A stretch of DNA of 64,000 nucleotides from Bacillus sp. CHD6a (GCF_001293645.1 NZ_LBMD01000021.1:20290-84289), one strand, 5' to 3'. Shown: positions 28,437-36,970, numbered from the stretch's first letter. Made by a program: numbers and translations. The notes: generated from the letters alone by a model not told the origin.

Positions 28437-29105
28437 TTATTCCCCCTCGGATTTTTTTGGAAGTACTGCTACTTTGTGCTGTGGTACGTCTAGCACTCTG
28501 GTGACAGCATCCAAAATCATTTGTTTTACATGTATATTTTCAGCGCCCTTTGCTACAATCAGAACTCCGCGTATGACCGGTTTTTTAGTTTCGGATACGA
28601 CCGGAATTTCTTGTTCATTTTTCCTGATGACGAGGACTTGTTCTTCTTCTGAAGAATCAGTGACATCGCGTTTCCCACCTTGCTGGTCAGTTTCGACCGT
28701 TGTTTGCTGTGAGGTGGTTTTGTTTGTCTGAAAGACTTTCTTTTCGGAGGCATCGATATTTACAACGACAGATACGTCATTTACTCCGGTGATTGCCTCA
28801 AGTGCATCTTTCAGTTGATTTTCGAAGCTTGCCTCATAATCAGAGATTGTAGAAGGTGCGTTGGCATCGTCATTTTGTCCAAATACTGGTTCATCTTTCG
28901 GTTGTTCCTGCTTCATGGCTGGCAGAACCCCTCCGCCAGGAGAAGTTGCACTGTCTCCTCCAAAGAATAAATTTCCAAATAAGATGAAACCTACACCAAG
29001 GACGAGTATAACCGTCATGTATTGATATTTTGCTTTTTTATCTTTTGACTGATTGGTAAGCAGAGATTTTAGCCATGGAATGAATGCTTGGTTTTTCTTT
29101 TCCAC
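28437..29105 (-). CDS. spoIIIAG: Stage III sporulation protein AG
   Basis: A ring-forming protein of the mother-cell channel complex. It has 222 residues: a cytoplasmic N-terminus, one membrane segment (about 27-46) and an extracellular ring-building domain with LEAITGVNDVSVVVNID and KPVIRGVLIVAKGAENIHVKQM. An acidic, Gln/Thr-rich insertion (about 128-155, TNKTTSQQTTVETDQQGG) forms the beta-crown region. It is four bp upstream of spoIIIAH and seven bp after spoIIIAF. Confidence 0.95.
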   Translation of the reverse strand: MEKKNQAFIPWLKSLLTNQSKDKKAKYQYMTVILVLGVGFILFGNLFFGGDSATSPGGGVLPAMKQEQPKDEPVFGQNDDANAPSTISDYEASFENQLKDALEAITGVNDVSVVVNIDASEKKVFQTNKTTSQQTTVETDQQGGKRDVTDSSEEEQVLVIRKNEQEIPVVSETKKPVIRGVLIVAKGAENIHVKQMILDAVTRVLDVPQHKVAVLPKKSEGE

Positions 29106-29111
29106 CTTGTA

Positions 29112-29735
29112 CTAATCCCCCCCTTCGACTGCTACTGAAATATTGGTTGGTTGTAGTTGCCAACGATCTGCTAGGAAATTTGCTATTTTACCTTCTTCTT
29201 TTGAGGAAGGTGCTGGTTCCTTTTGTCTGGAGGTGTCAATTTGAACAGGTTTTACAACTTGAATGGCTGTCTCGTCTTCCGATTGTTCCAGTAGAATCAC
29301 AACGGATTCTATATTTTCTTCAATAGGTAATTCGGTAAGCTGGTCCTCATTTTTCACGACAACTTGCAAGTCTTTCACAGTTACACCATAGCTTTCTCTC
29401 AACTCCTCCTCCACATCTTCTTTCATTAGGACAGCCGCTTTATTTAAAATGTATGCAGCATGGGAGGCTTGTATTTCTTTTTTCTTCATTTCTATTAAAT
29501 TTTCTGTGTTTTCTTTTGATGTGTAGGAAGAATGCGTGGTCATTTTTGCAAAAAGTTCATCCATATCTGTGGAAAGGAGCTTCAGGATGGGGGTGAGAAT
29601 GACGACAATCAGTAGAAGTCCAATCACTAGTTTCGTATACTTTTGCATGGAAGAATTCGGAAGTAACATTTCTACTACCGTTGCTAAAAGAATAAATAGG
29701 ATGATACTGGTGATCCATTCTGTTAAGTAACTCAT
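29112..29735 (-). CDS. spoIIIAF: Stage III sporulation protein AF
   Basis: A channel-complex component of 207 residues. Two N-terminal membrane segments (about 8-26 and 34-55) are followed by an extracytoplasmic ring domain with LNKAAVLMKEDVEEELRESYGVTVKDLQVV. It starts YLTEWITSIILFILLATVVEMLLP, typical of the family. It sits 12 bp after spoIIIAE. Confidence 0.94.
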   Translation of the reverse strand: MSYLTEWITSIILFILLATVVEMLLPNSSMQKYTKLVIGLLLIVVILTPILKLLSTDMDELFAKMTTHSSYTSKENTENLIEMKKKEIQASHAAYILNKAAVLMKEDVEEELRESYGVTVKDLQVVVKNEDQLTELPIEENIESVVILLEQSEDETAIQVVKPVQIDTSRQKEPAPSSKEEGKIANFLADRWQLQPTNISVAVEGGD

Positions 29736-29747
29736 TAACTCTCCCCC

Positions 29748-30920
29748 TTACCTGACCATCACGGTAATATTTCCTGCTGCTATGATGACCGTGATGCTTA
29801 AGAAGAACATAAAGGAGACAATAGCCAGGGCAGCAAAAATGTAGATGATGCTTTTGCTGATAATATCAAGACATTTTATGACGGTACCGCCACCAAGTGG
29901 TTGAAGAAGCGCCGCGGCAAGTTTATAAATAATCGCAATTGACAGGATTTTAACCGCCGGGAATGCTGCTAATAAAATCAAAGTGGCCACTCCAAGAATC
30001 CCGACTGTATTTTTTAACAACACTGAAGCAGTAATCACGGTATCTGTAGCGTCTGTAAACATTCTGCCGATTACAGGAATAAAGTTTCCGGTCACAAATT
30101 TGGCGGTACGTATGGCGATTCCATCTGTCACCGCTGCAGTTGCACCTTGGACAGAGATTACACCAAGAAATACGGTTAAATAGATTCCTAGAATTCCGAT
30201 GCTTACATTTCGGAGTAACTGTGCAAGTTGGGTTACTTTGTAATGTTCACTTAGCGTACTGACAATGCTTAAGATGGCTGAAAGAAACAAGAGTGGAAGC
30301 ACGACATATTGAATAAGCAGGCCGCTGGTATTCATTAAAAATAAAATGATAGGATGAAAAAATGCTGCCGATACCAATCCACCTGATGAAGCAATTAGCG
30401 CAATGAGGAGTGGCACTAAGGCGATGATGAACCCTGTCATGGCGGTTATTGCTTCTAGTGTGTATGAGATAACGATATGAAAACTGTTGAGGGCGATGAT
30501 GATCAGAACCATGAAGACAACACTATAGGCGACTTTACTGACTGTTTTTTGCTCAAAGGCATTTTGAAGCGTTTGTAGGAACATGCTGAAGATGGTGAGT
30601 AAGATCAGACTGCCAAGCAGTTTTCCGTTCGCCAGGAGTTCATGGAATAAATATTTGAGGAAGCCTTTTGACCATTCTTCCAATGAAAAGGACTTGTCCC
30701 CTTTTACAAATTCCATGAACGAGCCTTTTTGGCTTTCTGGCAAAAATCCGCCGTACTCTTCCATCACTTCTTCCCAGTACACCTTAATTTCCTCCACATC
30801 AATTCCTTCTATTTGTTCTGTTACCAATTCTGACGGCGAAGAGGGTGAGGCTTGTACTATTTCAAATGGAATAAACAATAGGATCAACATGGCTGCAATG
30901 ATTGCGAGAATGAGTTTCAT
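29748..30920 (-). CDS. spoIIIAE: Stage III sporulation protein AE
   Basis: A polytopic membrane protein of the mother-cell channel complex. It has 390 residues. A cleavable-looking N-terminal signal (about 1-25) is followed by an extracytoplasmic part and about seven membrane segments between 105 and 388. The conserved core includes FIIALVPLLIALIASSGGLVSAA and FVTGNFIPVIGRMFTDATDTV. It is placed between AD and AF. Confidence 0.95.
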   Translation of the reverse strand: MKLILAIIAAMLILLFIPFEIVQASPSSPSELVTEQIEGIDVEEIKVYWEEVMEEYGGFLPESQKGSFMEFVKGDKSFSLEEWSKGFLKYLFHELLANGKLLGSLILLTIFSMFLQTLQNAFEQKTVSKVAYSVVFMVLIIIALNSFHIVISYTLEAITAMTGFIIALVPLLIALIASSGGLVSAAFFHPIILFLMNTSGLLIQYVVLPLLFLSAILSIVSTLSEHYKVTQLAQLLRNVSIGILGIYLTVFLGVISVQGATAAVTDGIAIRTAKFVTGNFIPVIGRMFTDATDTVITASVLLKNTVGILGVATLILLAAFPAVKILSIAIIYKLAAALLQPLGGGTVIKCLDIISKSIIYIFAALAIVSFMFFLSITVIIAAGNITVMVR

Positions 30921-30947
30921 TGATATGCTCCCCTCTGAAGGTTCATT

Positions 30948-31337
30948 TTAAGAAGGAATGAGATTAATGATGGTTTCGATGATGACGGTTAAAATAGGAA
31001 TGGCCATTGCCAAAATTAATATCTTTCCGGCCAATTCGATTTTGGATGCGATGGCTCCTTGGCCGGCGTCCTTTGTGATTTGTGCACCAAATTCTGCGAT
31101 ATAGGCAATGCCCACAATCTTCAGAATGGTTTCAACATAGATTAAATTGACATTGGCATTAATCGCAATCCTCTCTAGCATTCTAATAACATCAAACACT
31201 TGCTCTACTAAAAATAAGAAAATCGCACAGCCGACAAATACGACTAGCATAAAGGCAAATGTCGGTTTTTGCTCTTTTACTACTAATGCAAGAAAGGTGG
31301 CGATTAAGCCAAGACCTACTATTTGGAGAATCTCGAT
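30948..31337 (-). CDS. spoIIIAD: Stage III sporulation protein AD, non-standard start
   Basis: A polytopic channel-complex protein with 129 residues when read from the codon ATC at 31337. The conserved opening IEILQIVGLGLIATFLALVV is in frame but has no ATG, GTG or TTG before it; an in-frame TGA lies two codons upstream. The first ATG (31250) would cut off the first membrane segment. AAGGGG precedes the ATC by nine bases, which would suit an AUC start. A sequencing error or single-base insertion at the TTGACC sequence is the alternative, since TTG is one base out of frame. Membrane segments lie near 8-22, 29-46, 69-85 and 104-125. Confidence 0.85.
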   Translation of the reverse strand: MEILQIVGLGLIATFLALVVKEQKPTFAFMLVVFVGCAIFLFLVEQVFDVIRMLERIAINANVNLIYVETILKIVGIAYIAEFGAQITKDAGQGAIASKIELAGKILILAMAIPILTVIIETIINLIPS

Positions 31338-31353
31338 AGGTCAACACCCCTTA

Positions 31354-31557
31354 TCATTGGAACAGGAATACCGATTTTATCTTCTTGAATAGATCGTCGA
31401 CGATGCTTGCTACCATAAAAAGAATGTAGATGAATCCGAGTAGGGTTACCCAGTGTGCGTATTCTTCTTTGCCGAGTTGTTTTAGTACGGTGTGCAGGAA
31501 GGCTACGACGATGCCGATGCCGGCGATTTTAAATATTACGTCTACTTCAATGCCCAT
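31354..31557 (-). CDS. spoIIIAC: Stage III sporulation protein AC
   Basis: A 67-residue protein with two membrane segments (about 7-28 and 38-58) in the pattern IEVDVIFKIAGIGIVVAFLH. It is a small component of the SpoIIIA channel. Length equals the family norm. It is separated from spoIIIAB by 459 bp of nested repeats, which is unusual, but runs directly into spoIIIAD (tandem stops TGA TAA, then AAGGGG). Confidence 0.93.
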   Translation of the reverse strand: MGIEVDVIFKIAGIGIVVAFLHTVLKQLGKEEYAHWVTLLGFIYILFMVASIVDDLFKKIKSVFLFQ

Positions 31558-31610
31558 GGACGCTCCTCCTATTTTTTACGGTTTGCTTTTGGGGATTTCT
31601 CTTAAGTTTA

Positions 31611-31974
31611 GTCGTTAATTTCCGCAGCAGCGGCTCGCTTTCCACTGGCGGTCCGGAAGCCTTCTCCGCTTTCGCCGAGGCCACTGAAAAATTCATTGAT
31701 TTTAGAATTTATTTATTTAGCTATCGCTGTTGATTTCCGCAAAAGGCTTCGCTTTCCTAGGGGCGCTGCTGGAGCCTCCTCGGCTACGCCTGCGGGGTCT
31801 CCACCTAGCGCTATCTCCCTCAGGAGTCTTCGCCTTTTGCTTCAATCAACAGCTAGGAATAAATAAAAATTTTACGTTATCAGTTTTTCAGTGGCCTCGC
31901 TTTCGCCTGCGGGGACTCAACATAGTCGCTACTCCCCCGCTGGAGTCTCCGTCATTTGCTCCAATCCACGGCTA
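31611..31974. repeat. Interspersed element, outer copy C, split by a nested copy
   Basis: The left part (31611-31691) starts GTTAATTTCCGCAGCAG and carries CTCGCTTTCC and GGTCCGGAAGCC blocks. The right part (31884-31974) ends GCTCCAATCCACGGCT. CGAGGCCACTGAAAAA at 31676-31691 and TTTTTCAGTGGCCTCG at 31884-31899 are perfect 16-base complements, and the AT-rich arms inside them are also partly complementary. The inner copy at 31726 lies between. Confidence 0.75.
31726..31853. repeat. Interspersed element, inner copy C, complete
   Basis: A complete 128-bp copy with perfect terminal repeats GCTGTTGAT and ATCAACAGC. It contains CTTCGCTTTCCTAGGGGC, GGAGCCTCCTCGGCT, CGCCTGCGGGGTCTCC and CCTCAGGAGTCTTCGCC blocks. 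It has the same orientation as copies A and B. It lies within the outer copy, between spoIIIAB and spoIIIAC. Confidence 0.85.
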
Positions 31975-32016
31975 GAAAACCTCAAGTATATACAGTACTT
32001 TCTATTTCTCGTCCTG

Positions 32017-32532
32017 CTAAATCAATAAAATCACCAGCAGTAATCCTGATAGGACTCCGAGGCTTTTGACCATTCTTTCGTAGCGGTTTTGTTTGTCGCG
32101 GGCTTCTAGTTCTTCGCGTTCAAGGTGGGTTAGTGCCAGTTGGATGTGCTTTTGTTGGGTATAGCGATCGTGTTGGCCAAGTGTTTCGCCGAATTGTTTC
32201 ATAATTTCGAGTTCGGCCGTTTTATATGCGGTGTTTTTCCAAACATCATCTAAGCTTTCTTGCCAGGCTTCTTTTACTGTAAGACTTGCTTTATCTAATT
32301 TATGGGCGAAGCTTTCAAAAAACCATGAAAGTGGTTTTTCCAATTGCTTGGAGATGTTTTTGGTCGCATCCGCAAGTGGAGTGTGACCATACATGATTTC
32401 AGCTTCAAGCGATTGCAAGGCCACCTTTAATTGTCTAAGTTGTCTTGGCCTTTCTGTCAGGTGCCTTGCTGCTTCAAAACCTGCCCAGGAAGTTGCCACG
32501 AGAATTAAAACTGCTCCAACTAATTTGATCAT
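32017..32532 (-). CDS. spoIIIAB: Stage III sporulation protein AB
   Basis: A 171-residue membrane protein with a single N-terminal and a single C-terminal hydrophobic segment (about 2-18 and 152-170) and a helical middle (RQLRQLKVALQSLEAEIMYGHTPLADA). It resembles GspF-like assembly proteins by family annotation. The start overlaps the spoIIIAA stop in ATGA, so the two are translationally coupled. Confidence 0.94.
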   Translation of the reverse strand: MIKLVGAVLILVATSWAGFEAARHLTERPRQLRQLKVALQSLEAEIMYGHTPLADATKNISKQLEKPLSWFFESFAHKLDKASLTVKEAWQESLDDVWKNTAYKTAELEIMKQFGETLGQHDRYTQQKHIQLALTHLEREELEARDKQNRYERMVKSLGVLSGLLLVILLI

Positions 32533-33461
32533 CTTCTCACACCCTCTTCCCGGAAGATCTCTTCCCCCACCTCATTAACTATTCTCTTAATGGAGCCTGG
32601 TCCATTGGATCTGGTCAGTTCCACGAACCGTTTAACTGCCTGGTATGATAAAATTTCCCTAAGACTAGGTCTGCTTTTTAATTCATCAAAAGAAAAAGCA
32701 TGAACCGACATGAGAAGCCCCACTCCTGCATGGACGGCTTCCATCACTGCCTCGCTGTCTTCCATTCTTCCTATCTCATCCACGACGATGACATCAGGGC
32801 TCATGGAGCGAATCATCATCATCATTCCTTCTGCCTTTGGACAGCCATCGAGCACGTCAACCCTTTGTCCCAAGTCATGCTGAGGAATTCCATGTACACA
32901 ACCAGCAATCTCAGAACGTTCGTCTACAATTCCCACTTTGCATGATGCCACTCGCTTTTCCTCACAGCCTGAGCTCATCATCCTTGCCAGGTCCCTTAAT
33001 AATGTTGTCTTCCCGGTTTGTGGAGGTCCAATTACCATTGTGCTCAACCATCTACCTTTTTCGTAAAGAAATGGCAGTAGGGGTTCAGCAACTCCAATTT
33101 TTTGCTTAGCAATACGAATATTAAACGAGGAGACGTCGCGGATAGCCTTAACCTTTCCCTCTTCTGTAATCACTTTTCCAGCTAGTCCGACACGATGACC
33201 CCCATTAATAGTGATATATCCACGTTTGAGCTCCTCTTCCAGTGCATAGATGGAATGCTTGCTAATTTTGTTCAAAATGTGAATGGCGTCTGTTGGTGTC
33301 ACTGTATACGATGGAAAAAAAGGTTTCCCTTCAATTATCAATTCCAAGGGTCGATTTACCCGGACTCTTATTTCTTCCATCCTGTTCAGTAAAGGTGGGG
33401 AAAGAGAATCAATTACACTGGTTATTTCATTGGGTAAAACGGTCTTAATACTTGCAAGCAT
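32529..33461 (-). CDS. spoIIIAA: Stage III sporulation protein AA, ATPase
   Basis: A secretion-type ATPase that powers or assembles the SpoIIIA channel. It has 310 residues. An N-terminal domain (1-130) is followed by Walker A MVIGPPQTGKTTLLRDLA near 145-162, GIVDERSEIAG near 186, and Walker B VIVVDEIGRMED near 228-238. LMSVHAFSFDEL is the family sensor region. It is the first gene of the operon and has a sigma-E-like promoter upstream. Confidence 0.96.
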   Translation of the reverse strand: MLASIKTVLPNEITSVIDSLSPPLLNRMEEIRVRVNRPLELIIEGKPFFPSYTVTPTDAIHILNKISKHSIYALEEELKRGYITINGGHRVGLAGKVITEEGKVKAIRDVSSFNIRIAKQKIGVAEPLLPFLYEKGRWLSTMVIGPPQTGKTTLLRDLARMMSSGCEEKRVASCKVGIVDERSEIAGCVHGIPQHDLGQRVDVLDGCPKAEGMMMMIRSMSPDVIVVDEIGRMEDSEAVMEAVHAGVGLLMSVHAFSFDELKSRPSLREILSYQAVKRFVELTRSNGPGSIKRIVNEVGEEIFREEGVRR

Positions 33462-33493
33462 ACATATCCCCTTCTTGTCCTATTATTACTTAC

Positions 33494-33521
33494 AATGTAT
33501 GCGCGCCTGGACAATATATAA
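33494..33521 (-). promoter_or_regulatory. Sigma-E-type promoter of spoIIIA operon
   Basis: On the minus strand the -10 is CATACATT (33494-33501), an exact fit to CATACANT. Thirteen bases upstream lies TTATATA (33515-33521), a fair -35. It is 33 bp before spoIIIAA, the place of the mother-cell sigma-E promoter in B. subtilis. Confidence 0.6.
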
Positions 33522-33538
33522 CAACGGAATACATTTTC

Positions 33539-33820
33539 TCATTTATAGATCCCAAATAAGATAAACCCCAACCCAATTGCTATATATATCATTTTTGAAA
33601 AGGAGATCTCATCAGCCATGCTAATGAGACCTATCATCATGGTGGAAATAAATATGAGGGGCCCTACAACAGCTAACATCGAGTTCACCACAACTGCTTT
33701 TTTCACATCATTTAGACTGAGCATGATGATGGCAGCGGTAATTTCTAATAACCCAGAAAAGATTCGAATCCCTGCCATGGACAGAACAGACGGGTCGAAA
33801 TGACTTAATAGTTTTTTCAT
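33539..33820 (-). CDS. yqhV: Small membrane protein YqhV
   Basis: A 93-residue protein with three membrane segments (about 15-36, 44-66 and 74-91), conserved upstream of spoIIIAA in bacilli. The sequence opens MKKLLSHFDPSVLSMAGIRIFSG. No biochemical role is known. It is the last gene of the conserved backbone: efp, the usual next gene, is absent here. Confidence 0.85.
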   Translation of the reverse strand: MKKLLSHFDPSVLSMAGIRIFSGLLEITAAIIMLSLNDVKKAVVVNSMLAVVGPLIFISTMMIGLISMADEISFSKMIYIAIGLGFILFGIYK

Positions 33821-33972
33821 GATCCTTTTGTCCTCCCTCTTGCAGCTGCAATTAGAGCATCTTGTACAACCTATGCTGAGGATGTAAAAAGAAGAAGTAA
33901 AACTAATTTGAAAGGAATCATGTAATTTAGGGAATGCTAGCGAAAGGATTCCATAGGAAAGGCGAGGATGTT

Positions 33973-35478
33973 ATGAAGGGTATCGGTAAAGTTTTTTGGA
34001 TTTCTGTTATCATAGCTGCTTTGTTTGTATTAATTGGGGTTATTTTCCCAGATCCCTTCAGTAAAGGAATGGATCAGGCAAACTCATTTATTCTAAATGT
34101 TTTTGGCTGGTTTTATCAACTGGCGGCTACTTTCTTTCTTTTGTTTGCCCTGTTTCTCATCTTTAGTAAATACGGCAAAATAAAGCTTGGAAAAGACAAA
34201 GATCTCCCAGATTACTCTACCTTGACTTGGTTTGCAATGTTGTTCAGTGCAGGAATGGGCATTGGACTAGTTTTCTATGGAGTAGCAGAACCAATCTCTC
34301 ACTTCGCCACTCCTCCACTTGGGGAAGGCGGAACTGCTGCTTCTGCAAAATTAGGTCTTCGTTACACATTTTTACATTGGGGATTTCATGCGTGGGCTAT
34401 CTATGCGACGATTGCTCTTTCTATCGCGTATTTCAAATTTAGAAAAGACGCTCCGGGGTTAATGAGTGCTACTTTATACCCTATATTAGGGGAGAAAACA
34501 AATGGAGCTTTTGGAAAAACAGTAGATATTGTTGCCGTTTTTGCTACGGTATTTGGGGTATGTGCATCACTTGGGTTAGGTGCACAACAAATAAACGGTG
34601 GACTGAATTATTTATTTGGCATCCCTAATAATTTCACCATTCAATTGACCATTATGGCGGTAGTTACCGTTCTATTTATTATTTCAGCAGGAACAGGTCT
34701 TTCTAAAGGGATTAAATACTTAAGTAACACCAATATGATTTTGGCTACACTTCTATTGTTTACTATGTTGTTTATCGGCCCTACCACTTTTTTGTTGAAT
34801 TTATTTACCACAACTCTCGGGGAGTATATCCAAAATCTCCCGAGCATGGGACTTCGTCTTGCACCTTTCAATAAAGAAAATGCCGAGTGGATTGAAGGTT
34901 GGACCATTTTCTATTGGGCCTGGTGGATTTCCTGGTCTCCGTTTGTCGGAACCTTTATCGCGAGAGTGTCAAAAGGGAGGACAGTAAGGGAATTTGTCAT
35001 TGCAGTGTTATTGGTTCCAACCCTTGTATGTGCATTTTGGTTCAGTGTCTTCGGAGGAACCGGCATACATATGGAGCTATTTGAAGGAGCAAAAGTATCT
35101 GCTCAAAGTTTTGAAGCTGGACTCTTTTACGTCTACAAACTACTGCCATTTGGTACCGTTTTATCGATCATTACCATTCTGCTGATTGCAACCTTCTTTA
35201 TTACAAGCGCTGATTCTGCCACTTTCGTGTTGGGCATGCAGACAACCAATGGAGATATAAATCCTCCTTTCGTTGTAAAACTAACATGGGGTTTGATTCT
35301 TTCCGCCTCTGCTATAGTGTTGATGTATTCGGGTGGATTGGAAGGACTTCAAACTGCTATCATTGTGAGTGCTTTTCCTTTAACTTTTGTATTGTTGATG
35401 ATGGCCTTCTCCATTTTTAAAGCATTTCGCTTGGAGATTAAGGGGAAGGTGCCTTTGAAGAAGACAAAAGAGAGTTGA
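33973..35478 (+). CDS. BCCT-family glycine betaine/carnitine/choline transporter
   Basis: A secondary carrier for quaternary ammonium osmolytes, related to OpuD and BetP. It has 501 residues from the ATG at 33973, which follows GGCGAGG; the ATG at 33934 has AGGGA directly against it and adds a poorly conserved leader. Twelve membrane segments are visible. The sodium-site motif AGMGIGLVFYGVAEP near 92-106 and the aromatic-rich WAWWISWSPFVGTFIARVSKG near 315-335 are intact. It probably imports glycine betaine with Na+ as osmoprotectant. It begins the region where synteny is lost. Confidence 0.9.
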   Translation: MKGIGKVFWISVIIAALFVLIGVIFPDPFSKGMDQANSFILNVFGWFYQLAATFFLLFALFLIFSKYGKIKLGKDKDLPDYSTLTWFAMLFSAGMGIGLVFYGVAEPISHFATPPLGEGGTAASAKLGLRYTFLHWGFHAWAIYATIALSIAYFKFRKDAPGLMSATLYPILGEKTNGAFGKTVDIVAVFATVFGVCASLGLGAQQINGGLNYLFGIPNNFTIQLTIMAVVTVLFIISAGTGLSKGIKYLSNTNMILATLLLFTMLFIGPTTFLLNLFTTTLGEYIQNLPSMGLRLAPFNKENAEWIEGWTIFYWAWWISWSPFVGTFIARVSKGRTVREFVIAVLLVPTLVCAFWFSVFGGTGIHMELFEGAKVSAQSFEAGLFYVYKLLPFGTVLSIITILLIATFFITSADSATFVLGMQTTNGDINPPFVVKLTWGLILSASAIVLMYSGGLEGLQTAIIVSAFPLTFVLLMMAFSIFKAFRLEIKGKVPLKKTKES

Positions 35479-35523
35479 GTTGGCAGTCTTAATTATACTA
35501 CTTTGAGGAAAGGGTGTTTTACT

Positions 35524-35697
35524 ATGAACTTTAAAAGTGAATTACAAGAAGCACAAGATATCATTCATAAAGCTCACCATCACTTAAAACAAGTTAGTTC
35601 AACTACAGCAGAATCTGAAGCTTGCTATTTCGCAATAGAAGAACTTGTAAAAGCTCAACAGAAGATCCAGCAAGTACAACAACAAATCAATGAATAA
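35524..35697 (+). CDS. Small helical protein of unknown function
   Basis: Fifty-seven residues from the ATG at 35524, after GAGGAAAGGGTG. The product is soluble, all helical and rich in Gln, Glu and His (AHHHLKQVSS, QQKIQQVQQQINE), with coiled-coil character at the C-terminus. I do not recognise a family. It follows the BCCT gene by 45 bp on the same strand and ends at a strong terminator, so the two may be co-transcribed. Confidence 0.6.
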   Translation: MNFKSELQEAQDIIHKAHHHLKQVSSTTAESEACYFAIEELVKAQQKIQQVQQQINE

Positions 35698-35700
35698 AAC

Positions 35701-35733
35701 AAGAGTGCGCATCCAATGAAAATGCGCACTCTT
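35701..35733. terminator. Bidirectional terminator
   Basis: A perfect 12-base stem AAGAGTGCGCAT/ATGCGCACTCTT with a nine-base loop, followed by TTTC, lies between convergent genes. Confidence 0.85.
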
Positions 35734-35738
35734 TTCTA

Positions 35739-36446
35739 TTAATATTTATCCCAGTTGACAACCTCATCAAGCGGGAGACGTGTTTTCTCAAATCCTGCTT
35801 TCGAACCTTTACCTAAAGAAATTAACATAATGGCCTCATAATTTTCTGGAACATTAAAGGCTTTTAAGAATTGCCCTTCATCGTAACCGCCCATTGGAAC
35901 TGTATCATAACCTTTAGCCTTTGCTGCGAGCATTAATTGCATTGCGACTAGTCCACCATCTATATGAGCAATTTTCGCCAAGCGTTCTTTTGAAAAGCTT
36001 CCGTAACCATCAAGAATACTGTTCACATACATGTCTTTCACGTCTTCAGGCATTCTTCCCTTTTCAGCAATTGCACTATAGATACGGTCAGCGTTTTTGT
36101 AAGCATCTCGGTCACCTAGTACAGCGATAACAACGGAAGCATCCACAATTTGTTGCTGATTATTGGCAATTGGCAACAAACGCTCTTTTTCCTTTTGATC
36201 TTCAATAACTAGAAATCTCCATGGTTGAAGGTTACTAGATGACGGCGCTAATGTAGCTGTTTCAAGAATCTCTAGGATTTCACTTTTATCCAATTTAAAT
36301 TCAGGATCATACTGTCTTACTGAACGGCGTTCCTTCGCAACTGTCAGAAAATCTGTATCTTCCAACTGCTTTGGAGCCTCTTTTGTTGTATCGATTTCTT
36401 TTACTTTATTTAAATATTCTTCTTTGCTCATCGTTTTATTAGACAT
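35739..36446 (-). CDS. NAD(P)H nitroreductase-family flavoprotein
   Basis: A probable FMN-dependent reductase of 235 residues. Early motif KERRSVRQYDPEF near 38-50 and APSSSNLQPWRFLVIED near 67-83 are the FMN-binding signatures, and AKAKGYDTVPMGGYDEGQF near 175-193 is the C-terminal one. The N-terminal 30 residues are an extra polar segment. It resembles MhqN/YodC-type quinone or nitro reductases, but the substrate is not visible. It lies downstream of an Rrf2 regulator gene, behind a promoter with a large dyad. Confidence 0.88.
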   Translation of the reverse strand: MSNKTMSKEEYLNKVKEIDTTKEAPKQLEDTDFLTVAKERRSVRQYDPEFKLDKSEILEILETATLAPSSSNLQPWRFLVIEDQKEKERLLPIANNQQQIVDASVVIAVLGDRDAYKNADRIYSAIAEKGRMPEDVKDMYVNSILDGYGSFSKERLAKIAHIDGGLVAMQLMLAAKAKGYDTVPMGGYDEGQFLKAFNVPENYEAIMLISLGKGSKAGFEKTRLPLDEVVNWDKY

Positions 36447-36458
36447 GTTAATTCCCCT

Positions 36459-36521
36459 TTAACTGTATTTTCTACAAGAACAGTATATGTCGTTAACTGT
36501 TCTTTTGTCAACTACAGTTAA
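36459..36521 (-). promoter_or_regulatory. Promoter and nested palindrome operator of the nitroreductase gene
   Basis: On the minus strand TTGACA (36506-36511), 18 bases, TATACT (36482-36487). Two inverted repeats share one centre at 36490: the outer pair TTAACTGTA/TACAGTTAA (36459-36467 and 36513-36521) and the inner pair AGAACAGT/ACTGTTCT (36477-36484 and 36496-36503). They cover the spacer and -10. The adjacent Rrf2 protein is the likely binder (inference). Confidence 0.7.
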
Positions 36522-36556
36522 TCCTAGCCAAAATAAAAAAGCGAAACAGCTATGTT

Positions 36557-36970
36557 TCACTTTTTCATTAAATCCGCTATGGTCTTTTGTTCTAAACCAG
36601 CTACGACCCAACTTTCCATTTCATCACGGAGAGCACAAAGGGATTCCCGAGTAGAGGGAGCAAAACATTCTTTACTTTCTACATTAAAAAATCCTTTAGG
36701 AAACGTCTCTGCTTTCATTGCATCATACACTTCGGACAATTTTATTTCACTTGGATCTTTGACAAGGAAATAGCCCCCATCCCGGCCTTCTTTTGCCTGA
36801 ATCAAGTCAGTTTTAACCAGATGCCTTAATATTTTTCTTAAAAAGACAGATTTAGAATCAAGTTTTTCAGCCAATTTCCCGCTCGGGCATAGGCCATCAT
36901 TATTAGCAAGCACGACAAGTGCCTGGATCGCTACACTAAACCATTTTGTACTCGTTACCTGTTCAGCCAT
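36557..36970 (-). CDS. Rrf2-family transcriptional regulator
   Basis: A 137-residue regulator with an N-terminal winged helix (about 8-72; SGKLAEKLDSKSVFLRKILRHLVKTDLIQ and the wing KEGRDGGYFL). Cys residues lie at about positions 28, 105 and 112, with the typical Rrf2 dimerisation helix. The C-terminal segment is not an Fe-S triad with the usual spacing, so a YwnA-like thiol or ligand sensor is more likely than an IscR-like one. The dyad upstream of the neighbouring nitroreductase gene is the probable target. Confidence 0.88.
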   Translation of the reverse strand: MAEQVTSTKWFSVAIQALVVLANNDGLCPSGKLAEKLDSKSVFLRKILRHLVKTDLIQAKEGRDGGYFLVKDPSEIKLSEVYDAMKAETFPKGFFNVESKECFAPSTRESLCALRDEMESWVVAGLEQKTIADLMKK

